Below, in pieces: positions 34,291 through 45,569 of a DNA stretch of 64,000 nucleotides. Every line of letters starts with the position of its first letter. Position 1 is the first letter of the stretch. Where the stretch lies: assembly GCA_030549495.1 (NCBI GenBank), contig JAUIRK010000106.1:1445001-1509000 (forward strand). Direction: 5' to 3'. The notes below the pieces were generated by a model. That model was not told the DNA's origin, did not search any database, and worked only from the letters and a program-made list of their open reading frames with translations. Made by a program: the position numbers and the translations under genes. Source of the stretch: Nectonema munidae (Eukaryota > Nematomorpha > Nectonematoida > Nectonematidae).

Positions 34291-35862
34291 ACCCTGTGCA
34301 AAGCATAATCTTTGTATTAAAAAGGGTTCATAAACGCAGACCATTTTTCTTATTTTGTGAACAATGGTGGAATTCGGTCGTTAGCCCATTAAATTCATTG
34401 ACCAAACCAGAATATAGCATTCCTAATAATTTAGCGATAAACAGATCTTTTGTATATAAAAGCATAAATATTTACTTGGATTTGGCATATTTGTTGTGGA
34501 TTGCTTTGAGTTCGGAGCAAGGAGCTTCTAAGTGTGTTTTATAAATTTTAATTGCACATTCTGAAAAATCTTGTATAATATAGCCTGAAAATTCTTCAAT
34601 GAAGTCATTCTAAAAAAAGCATAGAGAATACGATACTAAGGACAATTGGGAAGAAGACAAGAGGAACAACAAAACCTTTTCGTTAAATCCACATAGATAA
34701 AACTATATAAATCAGAAGGAAAATCATTTTAAAAAAACTGTAGTTTTAGGATCAATTTCAATCAAAGCATTAATTTTATTGAAAGTTAGATATTAAGTTT
34801 TAAAATAACGTGTTTTTTTATTATTTTTAAATTTAGTTAATTATTATATACTTTAAAATGGGAATAGAATGACTTGAAAACATAATGGAAAATTTAATTC
34901 ACTATATCAGATTAATTTAAAACGAGTCAATAACTTTTTCCAATTTTCGCCGGTAAAGGTTTGAACATAAATTTTAATAATATATTATAAAATGGGAATA
35001 GTACTTAAAACAACTTTCCATATATAATATTTATGATATTTTTAGAGTAAGTTCAATTACAGAAAAATTGGTTTGCATCCCTAATAATTCCACTAATCCC
35101 ATGTACCCTAATGCCATTAACACAAAATTTAACAGATTAATAATTTTAAATATTTATTTTCTTAATTTTTGACTTTATATAATACAATGGCTCAAGAAAA
35201 TTACCAAGAAGAGAGGAAGTCCAAGTGTCCTTTGTGCCTGTCCGCCCTCTAGATCAGCAACGGTTGTTATAGTGAGAAATTATGGCATTTCGTGATTTTT
35301 AATTTTAGTATATAGACGCTTTATCATTACTCATTTATAATGGAATGAAAAGTTGAGTTTACAATCTTTGATATATTATTTGTTGGTGGAAGCTACTGGG
35401 TCTGATTCAACTATATAAATCTCTATGTTAACATCATCACAAGAATCCTTTTTCGGAATCATTTAAACAAATCTACTATCGCGATTTTTTGATGAGTGAA
35501 TAAGATGATCGGCTTACAATGATTCTTTCCTTTAAATTTTATCATTTTCTCTAGTTGTTTAGCATAATAAATATTATTATTGTTCTTCTCTAATTAAAGG
35601 CGTATTTAATTCTTTTTCAAATGAAATATGGGTATAAAAAAGATTAAAAATTTGAAAGACATTACTGGACTTATTAAAACATTTGGGTATAAAACAAATT
35701 AACGGATTTGTCCCCAAAGTGAGCTTTAGACGATGCAGACAATTTCTTGATTTTAGGGTCGTTTTATATCAATCAGCTTTAAGTCCTCTCCCTTTTTTGG
35801 GATAAATTTATTATTCATATGTAACTTGAAAAGTTAAAGATAAAATATATCTTAAAAATTAC
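34291..35862. other. Unassigned DNA 3' of the last cyclin A exon found
   Basis: This should be intron or 3' region of the cyclin A gene. I looked on the minus strand for the expected C-terminal sequence (the region with an AIREKYK-like motif) and did not find it. Short open frames near 35500 and 35420 show no cyclin likeness. Confidence 0.35.
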
Positions 35863-35976
35863 CCAGGGATCTTCACCCATGATGACATTACAAAGAAGGA
35901 TAGCAGAGCAAGCTACAATGCTGGGTTTATACTTCAAATACTGATTTCCATCGATTAGCGTTAAATCTGTGAGATA
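35863..35976 (-). CDS. CycA: Cyclin A exon, second half of the cyclin fold
   Basis: The acceptor TTTTTTCAG precedes the exon and the donor GTAATTTT follows. It encodes exactly 38 codons, YLTDLTLIDGNQYLKYKPS followed by IVACSAILLCNVIMGEDPW, matching the cyclin A block with YLxELTLVD and the PS-IAAAA helix. Phase is 0 at both ends, as the previous exon requires. The protein needs roughly 50 more residues after this exon, and I did not find them. Intron before it: 35977-38412. Confidence 0.85.
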
Positions 35977-38412
35977 CTGAAAAAATAAAATCATAAAATT
36001 ATAACAATCGGAACAAGATAATTCGTCGAATCGAATGCAACGATTGGGTGAAACAAAGGTGATGAATTTGTAAATTTGTTAAACGCAATTTATACATTCA
36101 AAAATTTGATATATTAGAGTAAGTTTTTTCTATTAATATGTTATTAATATTATTATATCAATTTCTTTATTTCTATTATTTTCTATTAATGATTCACCTA
36201 ATTGTTGAATTCGATCAATTGTCGCATATGACATATTGTTTTTCGACAAATTCATTAATTATAAGATCTTTTTGCATTTTACTCGATTGTTAAATTGGTA
36301 CCAGCAATTGATTTGTTTTTTTAGTAGGACGAAATCAAAAATATATATTTAAAGATGATTAATATTGTATCAAATTTTCTTTTTAAAACTCCAAAATTTC
36401 AATAATTTTTTATTACTTTTTCCATTATAAACTCACATATATATATAACTATGAAATATATTTGTAAAACTCTACTATTATATATATGTAGATGTGCTCC
36501 TTTGTGCTGTTCAAAAATGATTTTGAAAACCAAAATAGTTCATAAATCATAAAACAAATGCTTTCCTAAAAAGATACATCCTTGTATTTGTTACTTGATT
36601 AATAATGGGAACACTTTGGTCGCCAACTACAAAACTTATAGTTTTGTGTATTTTATGTATACTAAATATAACGTATAAATAACATATTTGACTAATGTGT
36701 TTAGGTTACTTTACTTATTTACTTAGTTGACTAGTAAAACAAACAAAAAGGGAGGATTTACGGAGAAAAGAGTTTGGTATAACACTACTTCACAATAGGT
36801 CAAAATATCAGCTTCTTAAGTTTTGATGTGTAAGCCAAATAAATAATTCAGAAGAATTTGCTCTTTTTTGCCCTTCAAAGTGTTACTTAATGAGGATGGA
36901 AAAAAATTACTTTCCAACTTTTATGCTCGCAGTGTTTTCGCTAATAATAATCCGCGATGTGATTTCGTATCAGCGATCGCTAAATTTGATCTACGATTGT
37001 GGGATATGTGTGATTTTTTTAAGGGCTCTGGAAGCAACACTTAACAGTTTCTTAAAGCTAGATCATTGATATTTCTTAATTTCACTCACATATCTCTAAT
37101 ACGACAAATTTGGTGCCATTTGTATGCAGCTTGAATGAAAATTGAAATAAATATTAATATCAGTTAGAGCTTCTTATGTACGAAACCCCGTTTTGTGTTG
37201 TTCGCATCTATACTAGAGATGTATGGATGTGAACTTTTTTGTATCCGCGAATAAGGATATCAAATTGGACATCTTAGAGGATGCGGACATCATAATAGCT
37301 ATTCTAAGCAAACGCAAGTTTTATACTTCTAAAAATTTAGAGAGAAGATGTCAATGTATGTGTTATTATTATAAAGAAATACTCATCATAAAAATTGAAA
37401 AATTCCAAAAAAACTTTGTGGTATATAGAGAAAAGAAAAATGTTTGAAAATTGCCTATGTTATTGAAGATGTAAAATTTTTGGAGGATAATGTACTCTAA
37501 AAGGCTAGGAATAGCTTTAAGCTCTTTATTATCTTTAGGCCGTGGCCCTTTTCAAAAAATTAATTTTTAGGTGGGAAAAAATTAATTAGGTAAGTAATCC
37601 ACAAGAATAAGTTAAAATATACGCTTTAGCTAGAATAAATTTTTGGATGTATAATTTTTCCATAATTTGTAATATTTTTCTAATATACTAGTTAGCACTC
37701 AAAATTTTTATTTATGTAATTGACCTTAAATAGAATTAATAAACAAAAAAAGCTTCTGAACAACGAGTCAAACAAGTTTTCTTATGACACCTCGTAAATA
37801 GATAGACTTGAATAAAACAAAAAGTGTTAAATCACACAAATGTAAGCACAAGATCATAATGCTTAAAGATTTATGAGAGCTTATCAAGCGTATTCAACCT
37901 CTTAGGTTTAAGTGAAAGGCAACACATTCCCTAGTTATTGATACTGTCAACACTTGAGATACAAAGATTTATTTAATATTAGGACCGCATTGAAGTCTAT
38001 GCAAGGTTTATTAGCGTCGTGGAAATAAAAGTGGGTTTGATGAAATTTCAAAAAAATATTAGCAGATTGCAAATATAAGCGTCTCATTCAGGGAAGTATT
38101 ACTTGCGTTAAAATACTATTTTTCATTATACCCGCGATTATTTTGTTTGTTTTCTAACCCTCCACTATGACGATTTTGAAAAAAGGTCTTTCAGTTGCTT
38201 TAGAGCATCGCAAAAATTGTTCGTTTTTGAGATGAAATTTTGAAAAGTTTACGAAAAATCCTTTTCAAACCAAAAACTAAAATCTAATTTAGCTCAGCCT
38301 TGCTTTACAATACTTCTTCAATTTTAACGGAAAATCGTCTACACTGAAACCGGGAGACTAATTAATGAGAGGAATACAAGGAAAAGTTAGTTAGTTAGAA
38401 GAAGGATTTTAC
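35977..38412 (-). other. Cyclin A intron
   Basis: The donor GTAAAATC lies at 38412 and the acceptor ends at 35977. The content is AT-rich and unassigned. Around 37220-37440 a 74-codon plus-strand frame (DVNFFVSANKDIKLDI...) begins beside an inverted patch; I have no match for it. Confidence 0.6.
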
Positions 38413-38617
38413 CAATGCTAAACTGGTGGCACAATCAGTCATGTTCAGTCTTCGACAGAATTTGCAGGTGAAGTAGTAGCTAGTTGGAGGGGATAAATTA
38501 AATTCCAGGCATTTCAGAATAATTTGCTCCATGCGAATCACCTCTTCCTTCGTATATGATCCATCAGTTATGTAAACAAATTCACTAATGTCTGGAGGAT
38601 ATATCTCTTCGAATTTA
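38413..38617 (-). CDS. CycA: Cyclin A exon, end of first and start of second cyclin box
   Basis: After TTCTTCTTTTAG the exon adds one base to the split serine codon of the previous exon, then encodes 68 codons beginning KFEEIYPPDISEFVYITDGS and ending NMTDCATSLAL before the donor GTAAAATC. The KFEE lysine and glutamate are the residues that contact the CDK partner in cyclins. Length (205 = 1 + 204) and phase agree exactly with both neighbours. Confidence 0.92.
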
Positions 38618-40179
38618 CTAAAAGAAGAATCATTGATTATCGCGAAGAAAAAGCTAATTACGCCTCCATCCACACGCATTTATATAAGTTAATGAATGCA
38701 ATACTATTTTAAATATATCGTCAGCAAATTTTTGGAACAGAGTCAGCTTTTTTGAGACAAAAAATTTGAGAGCAAAAAGTTGGGATAAAAGATTTTAAGA
38801 GCAATACCTAAAACTACTTATTATATAAGACATGATTTTATAAACTATGTGTCCCTCCCCTCCCCCTGCACAATCAAACCTGTTCATGTACAATTGGACA
38901 GCAGTGCCCGATAGAATAAAAGTCGTCCGATTTAAGTATACCCAGTGAAAAAGAAATTAAATGATAAACTTTGGAAAACCTATACCTGAAACCCTTTGTT
39001 TATCTTCTGGATTTTGAATTTAAACTTTAGGATTTTATTAATTATGACGATTTAGTTTACACTTAATTATCACACTAATATATGTTGGCAATACAGTTGA
39101 AATCAGTAATAGTAAATTAATTAGGCGAGTTGTCGTTACATTATACAAAACAGCAATTCGCTATCTTTCGTTACTTTTCGTTCATTTTTCAAAAATATCC
39201 TTTTATTTCGTTAGTTTAAATAGCACATAACAACAGTGAATGAAAAAAAATAGGAATGTTAAACAAATAAAAAAATAGATCTATTTTTACTATTAATGAG
39301 AGGAGTTTGAAAGGAAACAAAATGATTTTTCAGGTAATAAGCGACTTCTTATTTTTGATTTTAAGAAGAGCATGTTTCAAAAAGAAAGATAGATATATGA
39401 GGGAGCAATGTTTGAAGAACTATTTCTGCCATTTTCGATTCATTTTTTAGTTAAGGAAATTTTCATTTTAATAATTTCTTTTACGCTTTTTTCTGGGCAA
39501 TTGAATCTAAAGTTTAATATTTTTCATTTCTAAATAAATTAAATTCATTAAATTTCACAATAGCTTCACTTTGATTAATTTTTATTCTATAAAGATCAAA
39601 TTAATTTTTCCTTCAAACTATGACAAATAAAATGTTTGAAAGTTTTTATCAAATGTAGAATACTCTACACCTGTCAAAGACTAGGAGTGGAATTCTTAAT
39701 AACATTTTTACATATTTAAAAACTTTGTAACTATGTAAAGTAGCAATAAGATTATCGACCCACCAAAATATTAATCAATTAAAGCTTTGAAAAATCTGAT
39801 GAAATTAAGTAACCTAAAGTGTCCCATAAAATAAGAATCGACTGCTATGTTATACAAAAACGCATTGAAAAAGATAAGCAGACTAAATCAACAAGCAATG
39901 TCTGAAGGAGTCAACAAGGATTTATAATATCTACACAATATTATTTTTATATTAGAGAAAACTATCATAGAAAAAAATTAGAAAAAAACTTGTAAAACTA
40001 TTCAAATGCGAACAAAAAAAGTTCGAAATGTCATAAGGCTGTGGAATAGATTAAACATTTGATGACGAGAATTTTTTAAAGACATAGTTAAATCAGAATT
40101 TCATTTCTTGTCACACTGGTGTCCCACTGGCCATCAAAGAGATAAAGCATTAAATAAGAGGTAGAAAGCAAAAAAATAC
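38618..40179 (-). other. Cyclin A intron
   Basis: GT-AG intron of 1,562 bases. Near 40112-40147 the string CACACTGGTGTCCCACTGGCCATCAAAGAG resembles a decayed right end of the TTAA mini-element family. The rest is unassigned. Confidence 0.6.
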
Positions 40180-40403
40180 GAGGAAATAAACAGGGAAGTT
40201 GTGGCTAGGAGTTGAAGCTTGTTCCTCGACACAGCCATGGTGGATAAAAATTTATCCATGTATTGTACAGATAAGTGCAGACTCTCTGTCGTCATCTTGT
40301 ACTCTTCACAAACTTCGACAAGCCAGTCTACAACTATGCTGCGCATCTGATGCGTTATGTCTGGCTGCTTCACCATATAATCCCACCTGGGTCTATGCAG
40401 ATT
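40180..40403 (-). CDS. CycA: Cyclin A exon, first cyclin box
   Basis: Cyclin A binds CDK1 or CDK2 and drives S phase and entry into mitosis. The exon follows the acceptor CTTTTTCAAAACAG and ends before GTATTTTT. It encodes NLHRPRWDYMVKQPDITHQM and then MRSIVVDWLVEVCEEYKM, the hydrophobic-patch signature of cyclins (MRAIL in other species), through QYMDKFLSTM to LLATTSLFISS. The KQPDIT string is diagnostic for A-type cyclins. It is 224 bases long, starting in phase 0 and ending with two bases of a codon completed in the next exon. Confidence 0.95.
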
Positions 40404-40998
40404 CTGTTTTGAAAAAGAAATTTAAACTAACAAACGACGTCACGTTAACAACTTTAAAAATAATAGGGATTAAAAATGGATCATTATTACTTATCGTCCC
40501 TCTTATCGCTGTATACATTAATTTAAGGGAGGAAAATCGGAGCTGGAGATGTTCAAATAGACACAAGTTCCGATCTATGATATGTAAGAACAAAGAGAAA
40601 TATATCTTTCTCCATTAAAGTTTCACCTGTTTTTCGTTCTTTTATTTTTTATTCTAACTTTTTTCCTCTGGCTCAAGTCTGCCAAACCGAATCATCATCA
40701 CCCACGATTTTGAAGTACCAGGGCAATAAATCTCTCACTTCGATCTCAATATTGAATTTTATTCCATGGGCATAACATGTTTTATACTTGATTTATGATT
40801 CGTCTCTTATATTTGTATTTCTTTGATGTAATCTTTTATCCTTAATTATTATCAGTTCTCGATGTATTTACACGTAATTTGTAGTGTTATTTATGCACTT
40901 ATATGCAGGAATTCTATTTTTTCATGGACAATAATTTCAATATTTGGATCGCTCCCAATAAATCTTCATTTGTAACTGTTTTGGCTCTTTTAAAATGT

Positions 40999-41639
40999 TT
41001 AACCCTTTGAGGACCAGAATTTCGAAGACTACTCGATTGCTCTTTTTTGACATGGAAAGCATTTAATTTCTTGCGACAGTGTCAATTTGATCTTCATAAT
41101 CAACAATCAATTTTACGGCTAATGTTCCCAGCACGCTGAGGTTTAGCCGGTTTTTACCACTATGGCATTTTAGACAAAATTAAACTAGTCTCTCATTATT
41201 TTGCGTCCCCATTCATCTTTATTTTGCTCGTCCCCTAATGTTAAATGTCTTTTGCTCATGTCTTTTTTTGACTATTTCTATCCATGCCATCTTTGGTCTG
41301 CCTTTAGTCTTACCTAAAGTTTGATTTTTATAAGCTTCTTTAATTATATCACCCCAAGGTCTTTTATTTACATGCCCAAACCACCTTAACCTTTGTATTT
41401 CGTAAACTTTATTTATTTCATTTACTTCACATAAACTTCTTATCTTTTCATTACTTATTTTAGCTTTTAAATTAAATTTACACATAATTCTTAACATCCT
41501 CATCTCTGTAGTGTTTAGTCTATTTTTCTCAGATTCTTTTAAAGCTCAACTTTGGCCACTATACACTAAACTAGACCTAATACAACTTCTATGAAGAAAA
41601 CTAATCTCGAAAAGTCAATCTGATCTTCAATGTGTTAAT
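40999..41639. mobile_element. piggyBac-like MITE copy split by a LINE
   Basis: The left end TTAACCCTTTGAGGACCAG matches copies at 449 and 60388. The right end, CTGATCTTCAATGTGTTAA (to about 41638), is a decayed form of the family's CTGGTCTTAAGGGTTAA. About 480 bases of LINE sequence lie between, flanked by near-copies of GTCAATTTGATCTTCA (left 41085-41103, right near 41612-41627), as expected for a LINE target duplication. Confidence 0.5.
41104..41611 (-). mobile_element. 5'-truncated LINE, C-terminal end of ORF2
   Basis: The minus-strand frame ending at 41219 is intact for 94 codons: MRMLRIMCKFNLKAKISNEK, then YEIQRLRWFGHVNKRPWGD and KTKGRPKMAWIEIVKKRHEQ. This is the conserved tail of many non-LTR retrotransposon polymerases (RLRWFGHV, GRPK-W). 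Upstream on the same strand, with one stop, SLVYSGQS and ALKESEKNRLNTTEM extend it. A short 3' flank (41218-41104) would be the 3' UTR. I cannot fix the clade (RTE-like is my guess). Confidence 0.75.
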
Positions 41640-42489
41640 TGAATTTTTAAAATATGAGCTATGATATTACTTTATAAATTATTTCTTCAAAATTTCTAAA
41701 TTCTAAGTAAAATATCACTCTAAATAGTTTCATTGGAAATAAGAAAAAGCTCATCTTTTTCTCTATTTGATTGTTAGCCTTGCTCTACAAATTTTATAAT
41801 AACAAAAATTTTCGTAAAATACAGTACAAATTTATACACCGATTAATGAATTATTTGTTTCAATTGAATAGACTATAAAATTTGTATTAAAAACAGTTAT
41901 GATGAGTATTGAAACATGAAATGAGCAGAAAGCAAAAAGTTTCAGATCATATAATGGTTTTCTCACATTAATATTTGGGAGTGAGAACAGGAAAAAATAT
42001 CCAAATCTTTATTATCAAAATTTCTTGGAGATTGCTATAAACTACTCTATGTGTTTGTAGCAAAGTGGTAGAGAAGTTAATTAATTGAATAATTTAAGTA
42101 AATATTTCAGGAAAATTAGGTATTTATCAATTTTTAATTGGAAAAGTGATTTTAATTTGGAATATATAATTGCTGCTAAGTTGAGTCGATAGATTTTGAG
42201 ATTGTTTTGGCGCATTCCAGTTCTAGAAAAAGCAGACCGGATTAAGTATTCGATGTAAGAGTTCTTTTTAGACCCTCCCAAATTTTTTTATTTTCGCACG
42301 CCTGCTTAGAGCATTTTATTGAAGTGTGTTTCTATGAAATGTCATTTTAGACAAAGTTATGTAGGAAGTGTCAATAATGTAGAAGTACTGAAAGTTGAAT
42401 AAGGTTTCGATACCTAATCGTCACTTTTTATTCTGGTATGTTATTTTTCCATTTGAAATGTTATTTTATAAGTCTAGTATGTTTTGAAA

Positions 42490-42706
42490 TAAAATGCAAT
42501 CTTGCGTGTTCTATGAAGGCATAGCTTTAGAATTCAATGAAATGCAACATTTTCCATTAGTGTCAGGTGTTTTCATCGAGAAGGCACAATTGCGCTGCTT
42601 GTATCAAACTATGGCGAAAGTGGGCTTGATGCGAGATCAAACCCAAGACTTTGAGTTATCAAAACACAGCATCTAACCAACCTTACTCACGCCACGTTTA
42701 GTAGGA
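42490..42706 (-). repeat. Possible tRNA-derived SINE, second family
   Basis: On the minus strand GGTTGGTTAGATGCTG resembles an A box and GGGTTTGATCTC, about 35 bases later, a B box. A non-tRNA body of about 140 bases follows. No acceptor stem can be built. The call rests on box motifs only. Confidence 0.4.
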
Positions 42707-43417
42707 CACTTAAAAATACTAAAGCATTAGGGTCAGCTACTATCAAACTATAAAATCTAACATAAATTAGTTAACTGGAAATTAAAAATGAATTTGTTTC
42801 TATCAATGTGAAACTTTGTATTTTGTATTCCTGCATATTTGATCAATACTAGTTTTGACTGTGATGGTAGGACAATAGGTATTACCTATAAAGAGATAAT
42901 TTTTCCAGTATGTTGTCCTAAATTTTGAAAATTTACATATGCATAGCTTTTATATAAGATGAAACCAAGTCATCTTGATCATTAGCTCTTTTCAAGTCCA
43001 TAACAGATTGCATATCTATTAGCTCCATTTTGTAACAGTCAAGACTGTCATCTGGTCTTGTAAATGCAATGTAATAGGCTTTGCAAGATCAAGATTTACG
43101 AACCTTATTTGATATGGACCAAACTACCCTTCTAAAAAATTTAAAAACATTATGGACCCCCAAGCACAAAAACTTAATGTTTAATCTTTGTAGCTAAAAT
43201 CAAAATTCGAATAGACGCTAAGCAGTAGTGTTATTAGTAGTTAGCGTTTTTTTATCTATAAAAGTAATTTTACTACCAGTCAAGCATACTTTCATGGGAT
43301 AAATTTCAGGACATTTAATTAAAATAGTCCCTTGATTGTATTTCAAAAAGGGACAAATTCTTTATGTGAGAGTTAACAAATCTAAAAACAATTTATCATA
43401 AAAGAATTTTCACTTAC

Positions 43418-43521
43418 TTCTTGCGTTTTCAGGTACTTTAAAATATCATTGACATATTCTGGAACATCCAAAACAAGATCTACTTTAGACTCTTTTTCTT
43501 TATTAAAGGAACAACAAAAAC
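43418..43521 (-). CDS. CycA: Cyclin A exon, N-terminal to the cyclin box
   Basis: Acceptor TTTTTTTCAG, then 104 bases: two to complete a split codon and 34 codons (FCCSFNKEKESKVDLVLD, then VPEYVNDILKYLKTQE), then the consensus donor GTAAGT. VPEYVNDI-YL is the conserved helix just before the cyclin box in A-type cyclins. It joins in phase to NLHRPRWDYM in the next exon. Confidence 0.92.
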
Positions 43522-43861
43522 CTGAAAAAAATATTCTTTGAAAGGAATTTTTTCAAAAATAAAAAAACTAGGAAGCATTTAAACCATTTTTAGTTAATTC
43601 TCAATTATTGAGAGATTAAAATATTTCAGGAACACTAGAATTTAATTTTCTTATACTTTGAATATCAATGTAAATGAGGATCAGCTGACGTTATTCGCAT
43701 AAAATAATAAAGAAGGTAAAAAAATCTTTTTTTAAATGCTAAATTGTTCACTTGATAATGAGAAAACATTGGACCTTATGATATTTTCGTGAAGAGTACA
43801 AGTATTCAAATGGTTTAAATGAAAGAGCTAGTATAGAGAAAAAGTATATAAACAAATTTAC
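43522..43861 (-). other. Cyclin A intron
   Basis: A short GT-AG intron of 340 bases with donor GTAAAT and a T-rich acceptor. Nothing else is seen in it. Confidence 0.65.
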
Positions 43862-44372
43862 TATTATATGAATAACTTTCAACAATACTATTCATAGAAA
43901 CCTCCAAATCCAAGCAGTTCTCTTCAGTTTCGTCGAAACTTTCAAAGCTCTCATTTTCTTCTTGACAATTCTCGCTTAGAATTTGCGAAAAATTTTCTAT
44001 AGATTTCAAAGTGACCCCGTTGGAAGTTTCCCATGAAGTTGTGGAGGGGTGAAGGGCAGCAGATGATGAAATTGTACTGCATTTTTGTTGAGGATACAAA
44101 TGCGAAGCCACCGAGGACTCTGTAATAAGATTTTGAATACTAAGAAACTGTTCTTGTTCGCACAAGGGAACTTTGGGAACGTCAACGTTTTTGCTGAAAA
44201 AAGGGAGGGAGGATACGTTGGAGTGGCTTGATCGTGCATTGTCAGTGGTCAAATCTTTATTATTGGAAAGAAGACCAAATGGTTTCCTCTTTTCATTTTT
44301 TGTGTGTGAATTCTTTTCGTTGTTGTTTTCGACTATATTGGCGCATTTGAATACTGCATTGTTGGATTTGTT
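43862..44372 (-). CDS. CycA: Cyclin A N-terminal exon with degenerate destruction box
   Basis: The frame is open from the acceptor TTTTTCATTATAG to the donor GTAAAT, 511 bases starting in phase 0 and leaving one base that completes AGT in the next exon. It encodes a serine- and asparagine-rich, low-complexity region expected of a cyclin A N terminus. RKPFGLLSN near 44263-44290 fits the destruction-box pattern RxxLxxxxN with F in place of L. A second possible acceptor (AACAATGCAG) would start the exon at 44353. There is no in-frame ATG early enough, so a first exon is needed. Confidence 0.75.
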
Positions 44373-45111
44373 CTATAATGAAAAAGTGTAGTTAGAAAGA
44401 ATTTTGTTATAATAAATGCTAATAGATATAAATACCTCTTCAGATAAAGATTTATTGTTATTTATTCCTATCAAATTTTATTTCAAATTATACAAGGAAA
44501 TATGATCTTAAATTATAATTAACTAAATAGCTCATTAAAAAGCGAGCTAAATAAGTAATTAACAATTTGAAAACTGCCATATTATACAATGAATACAATG
44601 CGATTTTCAATCAAATAACAGTTCGATTTAATAGTCTAAGACAAGTTTTGAATGATAACTAGATTCAACTCATTTATAAGGCAGCGATTGATCATAATCA
44701 AAAATTAAGCTTTTCTGACAACTGTGTTATGAAACTAGACTTGCAGAAGAACGGGTGTAAAACTTACCCCTTTACTACTAAGGCGTTCATATGAATATAT
44801 ATATACATATATATATAATATACTGTAAATCAAGAAATTTTGGAGATTTGCAAGTTAAAAAAATTTGGCGTGATCTTATTTTCGAGAGCAATCATATATT
44901 TTCAAAGTAATCTCCATATGTTATACTTATTTTTCTCTGCAAGAATTTCAGATTAATATATTCCCGAGCAATATTTTGGCGAAATATCCGCTTTTTCGCG
45001 AAACTTTCATGATATATGCAGGGTTGATATTTTAGCTACAGTTGGGCTCTATGTAAAAAAAGAAAAAAAATCGTATAAATATATTTTCTCCAATACCAAT
45101 TAGATTTAAAT
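44373..45111. other. Likely cyclin A first intron, partly repeat
   Basis: Near 44820-45050, TACTGTAAATCAAGAAATTTTGG and TTTTCGCGAAACTTTC recall Tc1-type termini, but an inverted partner is not clear. AT repeats lie at 44794-44822. Confidence 0.3.
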
Positions 45112-45258
45112 AAGGAAATAAAAAGTAAACTTTATTTCAAAATAATTTCTAACAATATTAATTTTCCACCACTCTGGTCTTGTTCAGATAAACAATAAGA
45201 TAAATAATATTGTTAGAAATTAATTATTTGGAATAAAAGTTTTAATTTTTATTTCCTT
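45112..45258. mobile_element. Foldback MITE B
   Basis: The two arms of about 50 bases are near-inverse: AAGGAAATAAAAAGTAAAC with CTAACAATATT on the left, AATATTGTTAG with TTTTTATTTCCTT on the right. The 40-base centre starts ACCACTCTGGTC, shared with the element at 23338. The whole 147 bases could fold into one hairpin. Confidence 0.6.
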
Positions 45259-45517
45259 CAACTTTTATTCATGACTTCTCAGCAACATTTTCTTTACAGC
45301 AATTACATTATTAGAATATAAGATCAATTTTAAAAGTCCACACGAAGTACAGTTGTGGGAGTGCATTCAAGCAATGGCGAATTTTTTAAAAAATATTCAA
45401 GACAATACTTCCTGATTACATAGTATTCAAAAAAGGATCAAAAAGAGGAGATAAAAGAAATTTATAAAGTAAATAAAAAACATTAATAATACTAATCATA
45501 AAAGAGAAGTCACTCAC

Positions 45518-45569
45518 AAGAAATCCTTCTCTTCTTCACCACAAAAGCCGTTCCCTCCCCCTTTTGCAT
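45518..45569 (-). CDS. Candidate first exon of cyclin A
   Basis: An ATG at 45569 opens MQKGEGTAFVVKKRRIS and is followed by the consensus donor GTGAGT. It leaves one base of a codon, which does not fit the acceptor at 44372 but does fit the alternative one at 44353 (giving ISLFKCANIVE). Placement and strand are right; the link is a guess. Confidence 0.25.

Larger units (their letters stand above)
40404..43417 (-). other. Cyclin A intron with repeats
   Basis: GT-AG intron of about 3.0 kb. It holds the TTAA mini-element near 41.0-41.6 kb with its LINE insertion, and a SINE-like sequence at 42490-42706, described separately. The rest is AT-rich and unassigned. Confidence 0.65.

Noticed and set aside
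37223-37447. 74-codon plus-strand frame within a cyclin A intron
   Set aside because: No recognisable family; it lies in an intron of a minus-strand gene and has no splice or promoter support.
40199-40618. 139-codon plus-strand frame over the cyclin box exon
   Set aside because: Its first part is antisense to the cyclin A exon and the remainder has no similarity to any family known to me.
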